The position numbers and the translations under genes were made by a program. A model generated the notes under the pieces. It had not been told where the DNA came from. It saw only the letters and a list, made by a program, of their open reading frames with translations, and searched no databases. From Amycolatopsis deserti (GTDB taxonomy: Bacteria > Actinomycetota > Actinomycetes > Mycobacteriales > Pseudonocardiaceae), in the NCBI RefSeq assembly GCF_014653945.1, contig NZ_BNAU01000007.1, positions 186,001 through 250,000 of the forward strand: 64,000 nt of DNA, in the 5' to 3' direction. Every line of letters begins with the position of its first letter. The first letter of the stretch is position 1. This document shows positions 36,242 to 45,983 of this stretch, piece after piece.

Positions 36242-36697
36242 CCCGAACGCTTCGGTCGGGTGGAACACCGGGATCGCGGTCACCTCGAACGGGCCGATTT
36301 TCACCGGCTCGGCGGACAGCGCGTGGAACTCGTAGACGTCGGACAGGTCGGTCTCGGCCAGTTCCGTCTCGTTCGGCGCGTACGCCATCGCCAGCCGGAC
36401 CGGCGCGTTCGCCGGGCCGTGCACCGGGAGCCGGCGCGCGGTGGTGTCGTAGGGCGGGGCCGGGTGGTAGCGGCGCAGCACGGTGAGCGCGCTGAAGTCC
36501 GCGCAGTGGTCCGGGTGCAGGTGCGACAGCACGAGCGCGTCGAGGTCGAACGGGTCACGCCGCTTCTGCAGCTCGGCGAACACGCCGTTGCCGAACTCGA
36601 GGCCGAGCAGGAAGCCGTCCGCTTCGAGCAGGTACCCGGACGCGGGCTCGCCCGGGCCGGGAACGCTGCCCGAGCAACCGAGGATCGTCAGTCGCAC
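35930..36697 (-). CDS. MBL-fold phosphodiesterase (Rv1339-like, atypical class II cAMP PDE)
   Basis: 255 aa. The metal motif HLHPDH is at residues 59-64 (His59, His61, Asp63, His64), and further ligands are FHPTEAFG, TGDTG and ITHVAPW. Orthologue position of Rv1339 between rph and murI; that protein degrades cAMP and influences drug tolerance in mycobacteria. ATG 36697. Its 3' 312 bp overlap the tail of the convergent membrane-protein frame. A Crp-type site elsewhere in the window shows cAMP may matter in this organism. Confidence 0.9.
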   Translation of the reverse strand: MRLTILGCSGSVPGPGEPASGYLLEADGFLLGLEFGNGVFAELQKRRDPFDLDALVLSHLHPDHCADFSALTVLRRYHPAPPYDTTARRLPVHGPANAPVRLAMAYAPNETELAETDLSDVYEFHALSAEPVKIGPFEVTAIPVFHPTEAFGLRVRHGGRTLAYTGDTGPCDTLTDLVRDVDVLLAEASWTDAADRPPGVHLSGKQAGELARDAGVERLLITHVAPWSDRSAILAEARAVFPGATLVERGAVYDV

Positions 36698-36716
36698 GGA
36701 AGAACACCCTGCCAGC

Positions 36717-37517
36717 TCAGGCGCTCAGCGGCGAGAGCACACCGGGTGCGAATCCCATGAAACGCTGCGCGAGCCGGACGAACGGCTCCGGCGAGCCGGT
36801 GGCGATGAACTCGTGCTGGGGCGGGGTGTCCCGGTCGGCCAGCATGTCCCGTTCGGTGAGCACGCGGACGACGTCCTTGGCGGTCTCCTCGGCGCTGGAC
36901 ACGAGCGTGACGTCCGGCCCCATGACGATCTGCAGGACCCCGGTCAGCAACGGGTAGTGCGTGCAGCCCAGCACGAGCGTGTCCACCTCGGCGCGCAGCA
37001 GCGGTTCGAGGTAGCCCTGCGCGAGGCCGAGCACCTGGCGCCCGGAGGTGACACCGCGCTCGACGAAGTCCACGAACCGGGGGCACGCGACGCTGGTGAC
37101 CGACACGTCCCGCGCGGCGGCGAAGGCGTCCTCGTAGGCGCGGGAGCGGATGGTGCCCTCGGTGCCGATCACGCCGATCCGGCCGGTGTGGGTGGCGGCG
37201 ACGGCCCGCCGCACCGCGGGCAGCACGACCTCGATCACCGGCACGTCGTAGCGCTCCCGCGCGTCGCGCAGGCACGCCGCCGACGCCGTGTTGCACGCGA
37301 TGACCAGGGCTTTCACCCCGTCCTGGACGAGCTTGTCCAGCGACTGGAGGGCGAGTTCCCGCGCTCGTGCGATGGGCAGCGGGCCGTACGGGTTGTGCGC
37401 GGTGTCCCCGACGTACCGCAGCTGCTCGGACGGCAGCTGGCCGAGGATCGCGCGGGCGACCGTGAGGCCCCCGACGCCGGAATCGAACACACCGATCGGG
37501 GCCTCACGACTGCTCAC
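36717..37517 (-). CDS. murI: Glutamate racemase
   Basis: 266 aa, makes D-glutamate for peptidoglycan. The cofactor-independent two-base mechanism is supported by Cys75 (ACNTASA) and Cys185 (LGCTHYPLL), with Asp12 in [13 protein letters not shown] 37517 overlaps the rhomboid gene stop (GTGA). The order rhomboid-murI-MBL is as in Rv1337-Rv1339. Confidence 0.96.
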   Translation of the reverse strand: MSSREAPIGVFDSGVGGLTVARAILGQLPSEQLRYVGDTAHNPYGPLPIARARELALQSLDKLVQDGVKALVIACNTASAACLRDARERYDVPVIEVVLPAVRRAVAATHTGRIGVIGTEGTIRSRAYEDAFAAARDVSVTSVACPRFVDFVERGVTSGRQVLGLAQGYLEPLLRAEVDTLVLGCTHYPLLTGVLQIVMGPDVTLVSSAEETAKDVVRVLTERDMLADRDTPPQHEFIATGSPEPFVRLAQRFMGFAPGVLSPLSA

Positions 37518-38137
37518 GGGTTCGAGGGTACCGCCCGCTTCCGCCCGGACCGCGCGGCGAACCAGGCGGCCAGGACCCCGCCGAGCGCCCCGAACAGGTG
37601 CGCCTGCCACGAGATGCCCGGCTGTCCGGGCAGCACGCCCCACAGCATCCCGCCCCAGCCGATGATCAGCACCGCGGCGAGCACGATCTGCCAGAACGCG
37701 CGGTTGAACAGACCGCGGACCAGCAGGTAGGCCAGCCATCCGAAGGCCAGTCCGGAGGCGCCGATGGTGATCGTGCCCGGCTCCGCGGTCAGCCACACGC
37801 CCAGCCCGCTGACCAGCCAGATCGTGGCGGTCACCAGTGCCCAGCGGGCGATCCCGCTCGCCATCGCGAGGAAGGCGAACACCACGACCGGCAGCGTGTT
37901 GGCGAGCAGGTGCGCCCAGCTGCCGTGCAGCAGCGGCGCCCACACCACACCGTCCAGACCGCCGAGCGAGCGCGGCGCGATGCCCTCGGCGTCGAGCCGG
38001 TTGTTCAGCACGACGTCGAGGCCCTCGACGAGGTACAGCAGCGCGGTGAACGCCAGCACCACGAGCGCGGCGGTCTTCGGCTTCGCCGGCAGGACGCGCT
38101 TCGCCTGGTCGGCCTGAGGTGCGGGCAACGTGCTCAT
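37514..38137 (-). CDS. Rhomboid family intramembrane serine protease (Rv1337-like)
   Basis: 207 aa with six membrane helices. The catalytic dyad is visible as Ser128 in [10 protein letters not shown] and His180 in [11 protein letters not shown]; the L1-loop region [16 protein letters not shown] carries the usual HxxxHLxxN-type residues. It cleaves membrane protein segments in the plane of the membrane. ATG 38137. Translationally coupled to murI. Confidence 0.92.
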   Translation of the reverse strand: MSTLPAPQADQAKRVLPAKPKTAALVVLAFTALLYLVEGLDVVLNNRLDAEGIAPRSLGGLDGVVWAPLLHGSWAHLLANTLPVVVFAFLAMASGIARWALVTATIWLVSGLGVWLTAEPGTITIGASGLAFGWLAYLLVRGLFNRAFWQIVLAAVLIIGWGGMLWGVLPGQPGISWQAHLFGALGGVLAAWFAARSGRKRAVPSNP

Positions 38138-38205
38138 GACTCCACGGTACGAGCGGCGCGGCCCCCGGGAATCGGGAGAAAACCCTGAATCGGCCGGGCA
38201 GCGAA

Positions 38206-38238
38206 AACGCCCCTCTCCCGTGGTGGAAGAGGGGCGTT
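38206..38238 (-). terminator. Intrinsic terminator after cysM
   Basis: Inverted repeat AACGCCCCTCT / AGAGGGGCGTT (11-bp arms, 11-nt loop) followed on the minus strand by TTTT, 12 bp beyond the cysM stop. It ends the mec-cysO-cysM transcript before the rhomboid gene. Confidence 0.9.
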
Positions 38239-38250
38239 CCCGGGTCTGGC

Positions 38251-39204
<954 letters not shown>

Positions 39205-39483
39205 CTAGCGGGCGCCGCCGGCCACCGCGGGCAGGATGGTGACCGTGTCGCCGTCCTTGACCTCGGCGTCCAGGCCGCCGGCGAAGCGCACGTCCTCGTC
39301 GTTGACGTAAACGTTCACGAAGCGGTGGAGCTTGTCCTCCTTGACCAGGCGGGCCTTGAGGCCGCCGTGCCGGGACTCGATGTCGTCGATCACCTCGAGC
39401 ACGGTCTTGCCGGACGCCTCGACCGACTTCTGACCACCCGTGTGCGTACGCAGGATGGTGGGGATGGACACGGTCACGGCCAT
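39205..39483 (-). CDS. cysO: Sulfur carrier protein CysO, with a two-residue tail after Gly-Gly
   Basis: 92-aa ubiquitin-like carrier (MoaD/ThiS fold). The segments SIPTILRTHTGGQKSV, LHRFVNVYVNDEDVRF and DGDTVTILPAVAGG match mycobacterial CysO closely. CysO normally ends in the Gly-Gly that is activated to a thiocarboxylate, but here Ala-Arg follows before the TAG stop. A protease must trim it first; the JAMM protease Mec is encoded immediately upstream. GGAGG precedes ATG 39483. Feeds CysM with sulfur. Confidence 0.95.
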   Translation of the reverse strand: MAVTVSIPTILRTHTGGQKSVEASGKTVLEVIDDIESRHGGLKARLVKEDKLHRFVNVYVNDEDVRFAGGLDAEVKDGDTVTILPAVAGGAR

Positions 39484-39537
39484 GGGTAACTACCTCCGCT
39501 TGGGTTTCTTCCAGGACAGACGTCGGGCTGCCCGGCG

Positions 39538-39954
39538 TTATTCCGTGATCTCCACGGGCTCCTCGGTGATGACCCCGTCCACGATGCGGTACGACCGGAA
39601 CTCGTGGGTTTCCGGGTCGCGGGTGGAGACCAGCACGTAGTGCGCGTCGGGCTCGGAGGCGTAGGACACGTCGGTGCGTGACGGGTAGGCCTCGGTCGCG
39701 GTGTGCGAGTGGTAGATCACGACCGGGACCTCGCCGTTCGCGTCCATCTCGCGGTAGAGCTTGAGCAGGTCACCGGAGTCGAACTCGTAGAACGTCGGCG
39801 AGCGCGCCGCGTTCAGCATCGGGATGAACCGCTCGGGGCGGTCGGAGCCCTCGGGACCGGCGATCACCCCGCACGCCTCGTCCGGGTGGTCCCGGCGGGC
39901 GTGCGCGACGATCTCGTCGACGAGTTCACGGCGGATCCGAAGCACGACGGACAT
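39538..39954 (-). CDS. mec: JAMM/MPN+ metalloprotease Mec
   Basis: 138 aa. The zinc site of JAMM proteases is complete: Glu26 (DEACG), His82 and His84 (HSH), Ser92 and Asp95 (SRTD). In mycobacteria Mec hydrolyses the CysO-cysteine adduct to free cysteine and CysO. Here it may also remove the two residues that follow Gly-Gly in CysO. ATG 39954 starts one base beyond the stop of the DUF2017-like gene upstream; no clear ribosome site, so coupling by stop-start proximity is likely. Confidence 0.94.
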   Translation of the reverse strand: MSVVLRIRRELVDEIVAHARRDHPDEACGVIAGPEGSDRPERFIPMLNAARSPTFYEFDSGDLLKLYREMDANGEVPVVIYHSHTATEAYPSRTDVSYASEPDAHYVLVSTRDPETHEFRSYRIVDGVITEEPVEITE

Positions 39955-39955
39955 C

Positions 39956-40453
39956 TTACGTGCCGGACACCGGGGGTTCACAGAGTGAGACTGCGCACGC
40001 CTGCGCCAGAGCGGCCTGCGTGTAGTGCAGCCAGAAGAGCCTGACCTCGTTCTCGGTGACCGGCAGCCGGGTCCAGGTGCCCACCGTCCAGCGCGGTTTG
40101 CGCACGTAGAGAGCGGGGGCGTGGGCGACCGTGGTGAACCAGGCCCGCACCCAGGCGCGGTCCAGGGTGAACACCGTTTGCCCCCGGTAGTTGTCCACGA
40201 CGGCGCGCACGGCCGCGGTGACGCTCGCCCGCATGGCGGCGCCGTGCCGCTGCCGGAAACCCGCGCTGTCGCGGGCGAGCTGGTAGGCGTCGGGGAACAG
40301 GTCCTCGTCCCGGAGCCGCCGCCGGCCGCGGTAGCCGGTCTCCAGGGCGACCAGCAGGTCACGGGCGATGGCGTGCAGGCATTCGGCGACGTTCGGCGAC
40401 ATCTCCACCAGGACCTGGCCGTCCCGCTGCGGGATGGCGTTGAGGAAGTCCAC
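39956..40453 (-). CDS. Divergent DUF2017-like protein paired with a ClpS-like protein
   Basis: 165 aa. By eye it follows the layout of the genuine DUF2017 protein at 41711: an N-terminal helical part, then LFPDAY (about residues 52-57, compare LLPDYH), a central helix with MRASVTAAVRAVVDN, the segment FTLDRAWVRAWFTTVAHAPAL (compare [18 protein letters not shown]), and a last helix FWLHYTQAALAQA (compare [15 protein letters not shown]). Identity is low, so this is a remote paralogue at best. GTG 40453 is one base from the ClpS-like stop. Function unknown; the pairing is the notable point. Confidence 0.6.
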   Translation of the reverse strand: MDFLNAIPQRDGQVLVEMSPNVAECLHAIARDLLVALETGYRGRRRLRDEDLFPDAYQLARDSAGFRQRHGAAMRASVTAAVRAVVDNYRGQTVFTLDRAWVRAWFTTVAHAPALYVRKPRWTVGTWTRLPVTENEVRLFWLHYTQAALAQACAVSLCEPPVSGT

Positions 40454-40454
40454 G

Positions 40455-40700
40455 TCAGCAGCCCCGCAGCCCGGCGACCACCCCGAGCACCTGTAGGTGC
40501 GCGACCAGCTGCTCGGCCTGCTCGCGCTGCGCGCACACGGCGAGCTCGGCGTGCCCGTGCTCGATCACCTCGTCGACCAGCTCGAGCCCGCGGTCGAACG
40601 GGATCCCGAAGGCCTCCTGGATCGCGTAGGCGATCGACGGCGACGAGTTCATGTGGTCGTGGATCACCACGGACCAGCCCTGCGCACCCTTCACGGCCAT
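40455..40700 (-). CDS. Divergent ClpS-like adaptor paralogue
   Basis: 81 aa. It aligns without large gaps to the core of the clpS product at 42265: WSVVIHDHMNSSPSIAYAIQ against [20 protein letters not shown], then FG, the GHAELA/GRAVVS turn, and the final helix with AEQLVAHLQVLGVVAGL. The usual N-degron pocket residues (Asn-Asp start and the His of VHHKG) are changed to His-Asp-His and Ile/Glu. It may therefore bind other substrates or regulate ClpC/ClpA-type ATPases differently. ATG 40700; spaced 1 bp from the next gene and 24 bp from the P1 peptidase. Confidence 0.65.
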   Translation of the reverse strand: MAVKGAQGWSVVIHDHMNSSPSIAYAIQEAFGIPFDRGLELVDEVIEHGHAELAVCAQREQAEQLVAHLQVLGVVAGLRGC

Positions 40701-40724
40701 CAGATCGCGACCCCGCCAGCCGCG

Positions 40725-41714
40725 TTACTCGAACGCCTCCGGCCACACGTCCCGGTACGCGGGCACCCCGGCCACGCCCCGCGCGCTCAACAGCCCGTGC
40801 ACGCAGGCCCGCGCGAACACCCGCGCCGCGGCGGTGCACAGCTCGTCCAGCCCGGCCGCGCGCGTGGTCACCCCGAAGGGCCCCTCGGCCGCCGGCAGGT
40901 CCCGTGCGCCCGTGGCCAGCGCGAACACCGTGTCGCCGTCGAACATCGAGTGCGCCGGGCGCACCGCGCGCGCCAGGCCGTCCTGGGCCGCCACCGCCAA
41001 GCGACGGCACTCGGCCTTCGACAGGTCCGCGTCGACCGCCACCACGCCGATCGTGGTGTTCAGGTCCGTCTCCCGCCCGGGCACCGCGGCCGCCCGGTCC
41101 GGCCAGCGCACCCCGAACTCGCCCGCCACCTCGTGGTCGGCCGCGAACGGGCGCCCGGTCTCGAACGACACCGCCTCACCGCGCGCGTTGACCACCGCCA
41201 GCGCGCCGACCACGAAGTCGCCCACGCGCTCGCTCGCGGTGCCGACCCCGCCCTTCAACGAGCCGACCGTCGCCCCCGCGCCGGCGCCGACGCTGCCCTG
41301 CTCGACCGCGACACCCGCCGCCTCGCACGCGGCGTACCCGAAGGAGGCGTCCGGCCGGTTGCCCCACTTGCCGCGCGGCAGGTCGAAGATCACCGCGCCG
41401 GGCACGATCGGCACCACCTCGTGCGGTTCGACGCCGACCTGGAAACCACGGTCCTGCTCGGCCAGCCACCGCATGACCCCGTCGGCCGCCGCGAGCCCGT
41501 ACGCGCTGCCGCCGGACAGGCAGATCGCGTCGACGTGGCGGACCAGGTTCTCCGGCTCGAGCAGGTTGGTCTCGCGGGTGCCCGGCGCGCCGCCGCGCTG
41601 GTCGACCGCGCCCGTGGTGCCCGGCGGCGCGAGCACGACGGTCGTCCCGGTGGCCCAGCCGTCCCCGATCCGGTGGTGGTGCCCGACCAGCACCCCGGGC
41701 ACGTCGGTGATCAC
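40725..41714 (-). CDS. P1 family (DmpA/OAT-like) peptidase, Rv1333-like
   Basis: 329 aa of the S58/P1 N-terminal-nucleophile family, which self-cleaves and acts as aminopeptidase or amidase. Landmarks are [13 protein letters not shown] (about 2-14), ICLSGGSAYGLAAADGVM (about 63-80), and the autocleavage/nucleophile stretch GSVGAGAGATVGSLKGGVG (about 146-164), where Thr or Ser would be the nucleophile. GTG 41714 overlaps the DUF2017 stop (GTGA). Same order as Rv1331-Rv1333. Confidence 0.88.
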   Translation of the reverse strand: MITDVPGVLVGHHHRIGDGWATGTTVVLAPPGTTGAVDQRGGAPGTRETNLLEPENLVRHVDAICLSGGSAYGLAAADGVMRWLAEQDRGFQVGVEPHEVVPIVPGAVIFDLPRGKWGNRPDASFGYAACEAAGVAVEQGSVGAGAGATVGSLKGGVGTASERVGDFVVGALAVVNARGEAVSFETGRPFAADHEVAGEFGVRWPDRAAAVPGRETDLNTTIGVVAVDADLSKAECRRLAVAAQDGLARAVRPAHSMFDGDTVFALATGARDLPAAEGPFGVTTRAAGLDELCTAAARVFARACVHGLLSARGVAGVPAYRDVWPEAFE

Positions 41715-42268
41715 GCCGTCAGCGCCTGGACGAGGCTCTCCTGCACCCAGGTCAGCCAGTGGTAGACCCCGAGGTGCGGCGCCCGCGGGTCGTCCTCGGG
41801 CAGCTCGTCGGGCATGTCCTCGGTGACGTCGAGCGCGGTGCCCAGCGCCAGGCGGACGTCGTTGAGCGCGGACAGCCACGCGTCGGCCTGCTCGTAGGTC
41901 AGCTTCACGTCGCCGCCGTCGCGCGGCAGGGTCTCCATGACCACCGTGGCGACGCCGACCTTCGCGTCCACCAGCTCGGGCTCGTGCAGCGACCGCAGCG
42001 CACTCGCCGAGTCCAGCACCTCCTGGCTGGGCGTGTCCGGGTCGATCTTGTGGTAGTCCGGCAGCAGGCGGGACAGCACCGGGTCGTCCGGCGACTGCGA
42101 CGGGCCGGTGCGGATGCCGGTCAGCTCGGCCAGCGGGTCCTGCGGCGCCTCCTCGGCGCGCGCCCGCAGCATGTCCTCGAGCTGGCTGACCAGGCCGCGC
42201 AGCACCGCGGCCTCCTGCTGCTCGAACCCGGCGTGCACGCGGCCGCCCTTGCGCTGCCAGCCCCTCAC
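41711..42268 (-). CDS. DUF2017 protein (Rv1332-like)
   Basis: 185 aa. Helical protein with the conserved VSQLEDML (about residues 23-30), [12 protein letters not shown] (about 56-67), [24 protein letters not shown] (about 127-150) and C-terminal [15 protein letters not shown]. The family always lies next to clpS in actinobacteria and has been annotated as a putative transcriptional regulator without direct proof. Start GTG 42268 overlaps the clpS stop. Possibly works with ClpS-dependent proteolysis. Confidence 0.9.
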   Translation of the reverse strand: MRGWQRKGGRVHAGFEQQEAAVLRGLVSQLEDMLRARAEEAPQDPLAELTGIRTGPSQSPDDPVLSRLLPDYHKIDPDTPSQEVLDSASALRSLHEPELVDAKVGVATVVMETLPRDGGDVKLTYEQADAWLSALNDVRLALGTALDVTEDMPDELPEDDPRAPHLGVYHWLTWVQESLVQALTA

Positions 42269-42564
42269 GAAGAGTGCTCCATCGTCGCCCACAGCCCCGC
42301 GGCGTGCAGTTTGGTCACGTCCGCCTCGACCTTCTCCTTGGTACCCGAGGACACCACCGCGCGCCCCTTGTGGTGCACGTCCAGCATCAGCTTGGTGGCG
42401 TGGTCGCGGCTGTAGCCGAACAGCTTCTGGAAGACGTACGTCACGTACGACATCAGGTTCACCGGGTCGTTCCAGACGATCGTCTGCCACGGCTGGTCCG
42501 CGGCGCCTGCCTCGGTGCCGAGTGGTTCAACCTGCGTCTGTTCGGATGCGACAGGCGTGGTCAT
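42265..42564 (-). CDS. clpS: ATP-dependent Clp protease adaptor ClpS
   Basis: 99 aa. A disordered N-terminal tail (about 25 residues) is followed by the ClpS core: [20 protein letters not shown] (about 31-50), [13 protein letters not shown] (about 61-73) and the final helix. The Asn-Asp and His residues that grip N-degrons are kept. It delivers N-end-rule substrates to the Clp ATPase. ATG 42564 is preferred; ATG 42573 is in frame. Divergent from pncB, as in Rv1330c-Rv1331. Confidence 0.94.
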   Translation of the reverse strand: MTTPVASEQTQVEPLGTEAGAADQPWQTIVWNDPVNLMSYVTYVFQKLFGYSRDHATKLMLDVHHKGRAVVSSGTKEKVEADVTKLHAAGLWATMEHSS

Positions 42565-42661
42565 GCGACCCATGGTGTCACGGAACCGGCACGACGTGGA
42601 CCGGTGGTGGGTCTGTTCGGGTGATTCGGCCGAACGCGCAAGTACCTCATAGTCTGATCCC

Positions 42662-43966
42662 ATGGGTTTCCCCGAGACGCACGGCAGCACCGCCCTGCTG
42701 ACCGACCACTACGAGCTCACGATGCTGGGCAGCGCCCTCGCCGACGGCACCGGCGATCGCCAGTGCGTGTTCGAGGTGTTCGCCCGGCGGCTGCCCGCCG
42801 GACGGCGCTACGGCGTGGTCGCCGGCACCGGCCGGGTGCTGGAGGCGATCGCCGACTTCCGGTTCACCGACGCCGAAATCGACCAGCTCGCCTCCACCGC
42901 CGTGGTGGACGACGCCACCCTGTCGTGGCTGGCGAACTACCGGTTCGGCGGTGACATCGACGGCTACCCGGAGGGTGAGCTGTACTTCCCCGGCTCGCCG
43001 ATCCTCACCGTCCGGGGGACCTTCGCCGAGGCGGTCCTGCTGGAGACCGTCGCGTTGTCCATCCTCAACCACGACAGCGCGATCGCCTCCGCCGCGGCGC
43101 GCATGTCCTCGGCCGCGCACGGCAGGCCGATCATCGAGATGGGCGGCCGCCGCACGCACGAGATGGCCGCCGTCGCCGCCGCGCGCGCCGCCTACATCGG
43201 CGGATTCGCCACCACCTCGAACCTGGAGGCCGGACGCCGCTACGGCATCCCGACCCGCGGCACCGTGGCGCACGCGTTCATGCTGCTGCACGACAGCGAA
43301 GAGGACGCCTTCCGCGCCCAGGTCGAGAAGATGGGCACCGACACCACACTCCTGGTGGACACCTACGACATCACCCGCGGCATCGAGACCGCGGTGCGCG
43401 TGGCCGGCACCGAGCTGGGCGCGATCCGCATCGACTCCGGCGACGTGGGCGTGCTGGCCCGCAAGGCGCGCGAGCAGCTGGACTCCCTGGGCGCGAAGGA
43501 CACCCGGATCGTGGTGTCCGGCGACCTCGACGAGCACGCGATCGCGGCCCTGCGCGCGGAGCCGGTCGACGCCTACGGGGTGGGCACCTCGGTGGTCACC
43601 GGGTCCGGCGCGCCGACCGCCGGGATGGTCTACAAGCTGGTCGAGGTCGACGGCCGCCCGGTCGCCAAGCGCAGCGAGAACAAGGCCTCGCGCGGTGGCG
43701 AGAAGTCCGCGCTGCGCCGCCACAAGCCGACCGGCACGGCGCTGGAGGAGGTCGTGTACGCGGCCGGCCAGCGTCCGGGGGCCGGGGAGAACGACCGCGA
43801 GCTGCCGATCCCGCTGGTGCGCGGCGGCAAGCCGGTCGACGACCTGCCCACGCTGGAGGACAGCCGGCAGCGGCTGCGCGACGGGCTGGTCAGCCTGCCG
43901 TGGGAGGGCCTCAAGCTCTCCAGCGGTGAACCCGCGATCCCCACCGTCTTCCCCCAGGAGGCGTGA
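42662..43966 (+). CDS. pncB: Nicotinate phosphoribosyltransferase
   Basis: 434 aa, converts nicotinate and PRPP to nicotinate mononucleotide for NAD salvage. Typical N-terminus [10 protein letters not shown] (about 12-21), FEVFARRLP, the active-site area [27 protein letters not shown] (about 160-186) and [25 protein letters not shown] (42650-42655) ends 6 nt before ATG and no Shine-Dalgarno is present, so it is leaderless. Coupled to pncA: the two together form a nicotinamide-to-NaMN route. Confidence 0.96.
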   Translation: MGFPETHGSTALLTDHYELTMLGSALADGTGDRQCVFEVFARRLPAGRRYGVVAGTGRVLEAIADFRFTDAEIDQLASTAVVDDATLSWLANYRFGGDIDGYPEGELYFPGSPILTVRGTFAEAVLLETVALSILNHDSAIASAAARMSSAAHGRPIIEMGGRRTHEMAAVAAARAAYIGGFATTSNLEAGRRYGIPTRGTVAHAFMLLHDSEEDAFRAQVEKMGTDTTLLVDTYDITRGIETAVRVAGTELGAIRIDSGDVGVLARKAREQLDSLGAKDTRIVVSGDLDEHAIAALRAEPVDAYGVGTSVVTGSGAPTAGMVYKLVEVDGRPVAKRSENKASRGGEKSALRRHKPTGTALEEVVYAAGQRPGAGENDRELPIPLVRGGKPVDDLPTLEDSRQRLRDGLVSLPWEGLKLSSGEPAIPTVFPQEA

Positions 43967-44535
43967 TGAGCAAGGCACTGATCGTCGTCGACGTGCAGAA
44001 CGACTTCTGCGAGGGCGGTTCGCTCGCCGTGGCCGGCGGGGCCGAGGTGGCCGCGAAGATCAGCGAGCACCTCGCGCGCGGCGGCTACTCGGCGGTGGCC
44101 GCGACCCGCGACTACCACATCGACCCCGGCGCGCACTTCAGCGAGAACCCGGACTACGTGCGGTCCTGGCCGCGGCACTGCGAGGCCGGGACGCCGGGCG
44201 CGTCGTTCCACCCCGCGCTCGACGTCGGCCCGATCACGGCGGTGTTCTCCAAGGGCCAGTACAGCGACGGCTACTCCGGTTTCGAGGGCCACACCGACGC
44301 CGGCGAGAAGCTGGCCGACTGGTTGCGCGAGCGACAGGTCACCGAGGTCGACGTGGTCGGCATCGCGACCGACCACTGCGTGCGGGCGAGCGCGCTGGAC
44401 GCGGCGGCGGCCGGGTTCTCGGTGCGGGTCCTGCTGGACCTCACCGCCGGTGTGGCGCGGGAGACCGTGGACAAGGCGCTCGAGCAACTGCGCGCGGCCG
44501 GGGTGGACCTCGTGGGCACCCCGCGGGTCGGCTGA
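43966..44535 (+). CDS. pncA: Nicotinamidase
   Basis: 189 aa isochorismatase-fold amidase turning nicotinamide into nicotinate. The catalytic triad is seen as Asp9 (IVVDVQNDF), Lys in FSKGQ (about residue 91) and Cys in TDHCVRA (about 138). Metal-site Asp/His residues (TRDYHIDPGAHF, about 48-59) are also present. ATG 43966 shares its A with the pncB stop; GTG 43963 is the alternative. Mycobacterial PncA activates pyrazinamide, but nothing here addresses that. Confidence 0.95.
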   Translation: MSKALIVVDVQNDFCEGGSLAVAGGAEVAAKISEHLARGGYSAVAATRDYHIDPGAHFSENPDYVRSWPRHCEAGTPGASFHPALDVGPITAVFSKGQYSDGYSGFEGHTDAGEKLADWLRERQVTEVDVVGIATDHCVRASALDAAAAGFSVRVLLDLTAGVARETVDKALEQLRAAGVDLVGTPRVG

Positions 44536-45194
44536 TGCGGACCGTGCTGCGGAAGCACAACAACCGCTTCCGGGAGCGGCTGGCGACCAGCCGCGTGATG
44601 GCGGTCCTGCGTGCCGACTCGTCGGCCTGGTTCGCCGACGCGGGCCAGGTCCTCTACGAGGCGGGGCTCGGTGTGCTGGAGGTCGATCTCGCGACGCCGG
44701 GCGCGCTGGACGCGATCGGGGTGCTGCAGGTCGAGCTCGGGCAGGACGCGCTGATCGGCGCAGGCGGGGTGCGCACGGTGTCCGCGGTGGACCGGTGCGC
44801 CTCGGCGGGCGTGGACTTCATCGCGACGACGACGTTCTCGCCGGACGTGTTGTGGCGCGCGCAGGAGTACGCGCTGCCGATCGTGTGCGGCGCGCTGACG
44901 CCCACGGAGGTCGACGCGGCGTGGCGGTACGGGCCGGCCGCGGTGAAGCTGTACCCGGCCGCCACCTCCGGCGGCGTGCGGTACCTGGAGGAGGTCCAGT
45001 CCACGCTGCCGGAGGTGCCGCTGGTGCCGGCGGGCGGGGTGTCGTTGTCCGATGTGGACGGTTACCTGGCCGCGGGCGCGCTCGCGGTCGCCGTGGGAAG
45101 CCCCCTGCTGGGCGACGCCCTCGACGGCGGCCGCCTCGACGAGCTGACCAAGCGGGCGTCCCACCTGGCGTCGGTGGCGGACCGCTACGCGTAG
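44535..45194 (+). CDS. KDPG/KHG-type bifunctional aldolase
   Basis: 219 aa class I aldolase fold of the Eda/KHG family, splitting 2-keto-3-deoxy-6-phosphogluconate or 4-hydroxy-2-oxoglutarate to pyruvate. The Schiff-base Lys is in AAVKLYPA (about 134-141); MAVLRAD, IGAGGVRTV and LVPAGGVS are family segments. The first 18 residues (MRTVLRKHNNRFRERLAT) are a basic extension. ATG 44535 overlaps the pncA stop by one base, an unusual operon partner for NAD salvage genes. Confidence 0.85.
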   Translation: MRTVLRKHNNRFRERLATSRVMAVLRADSSAWFADAGQVLYEAGLGVLEVDLATPGALDAIGVLQVELGQDALIGAGGVRTVSAVDRCASAGVDFIATTTFSPDVLWRAQEYALPIVCGALTPTEVDAAWRYGPAAVKLYPAATSGGVRYLEEVQSTLPEVPLVPAGGVSLSDVDGYLAAGALAVAVGSPLLGDALDGGRLDELTKRASHLASVADRYA

Positions 45195-45332
45195 GAGCGC
45201 CGCCCCGCTGAAGCCGGTGGCCGTGGTTTTCGGCGCGCCCGGCACCCCACTCGCCGCGCGGTCAGGCGCCACTGCCCCCCACCACCGCTTCCCACCCCAC
45301 AGGGACGGGCCGGCACCGGCCCCCCGAGCGCC

Positions 45333-45983
45333 TCAGAGCCCGAACGGCGAGCAGCTCGCCGACCCCACCAGGATGTCCCCGGAAGCCGGCCCGCCCTGCG
45401 GGAACAGCTTGATGTGCATCGCGTTCGTGGTCAGGCTGCCGTCCGCCGGCACCGGCACGATCAGCTCGTTCAGCACGACCTCCGCCATCGGCGGCGCGCC
45501 CGGCGTCGTGCCCGGGATGGTGATCACGTGGTTCGGCGGGATGTTCTGCGGCACCGTGATGCCGGTGACGGTGCCCAGCTGCATGTAGCCGTTGCTGCCG
45601 TTGGCCGTGGTGTTGCACCCCGCGCCGAACGTCCTGGCCTTGATCACCGGGCCGCCGAACTGCTGCAGCACACTGGTCTCGAACCGCTGGCCGGTCACCT
45701 TCACGCTCGCCGTGCCGTCGGCGTTGCGGCTGCACGTGGTGCTGCTCAGGCCGTACTTCGTGCGCGTGCCGACGGTGATCGGGTCGGTGCGGCCCTCCGC
45801 GGTGCCGTCCACGACGCACGGCGCGATCGGGTCCGAGTGCGCCGACACGCCGTTGACCGTGATGTCGACCGCCCCCACCGAGCCGGCGCCGGTCGCGTCC
45901 GACTGCGCCTGCGCGCTCGCCGGCACGGCCACCGCCGCCCCGAACAGGACCGCCACCGCCACCATCCGCCTGGCCCGCTTCAT
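45333..45983 (-). CDS. Secreted choice-of-anchor P family protein
   Basis: 216 aa with a signal peptide (residues 1-26, cleaving after SAQA). The mature beta-rich domain has five cysteines and the family end motif TTNAMHIKLFPQ... GDILVGSASC. The group is defined by sequence features of secreted actinobacterial proteins and has no known activity. ATG 45983 is preceded by AAAGGAGCGG. Monocistronic; faces the dinG gene across a 161-bp gap. Confidence 0.8.
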   Translation of the reverse strand: MKRARRMVAVAVLFGAAVAVPASAQAQSDATGAGSVGAVDITVNGVSAHSDPIAPCVVDGTAEGRTDPITVGTRTKYGLSSTTCSRNADGTASVKVTGQRFETSVLQQFGGPVIKARTFGAGCNTTANGSNGYMQLGTVTGITVPQNIPPNHVITIPGTTPGAPPMAEVVLNELIVPVPADGSLTTNAMHIKLFPQGGPASGDILVGSASCSPFGL

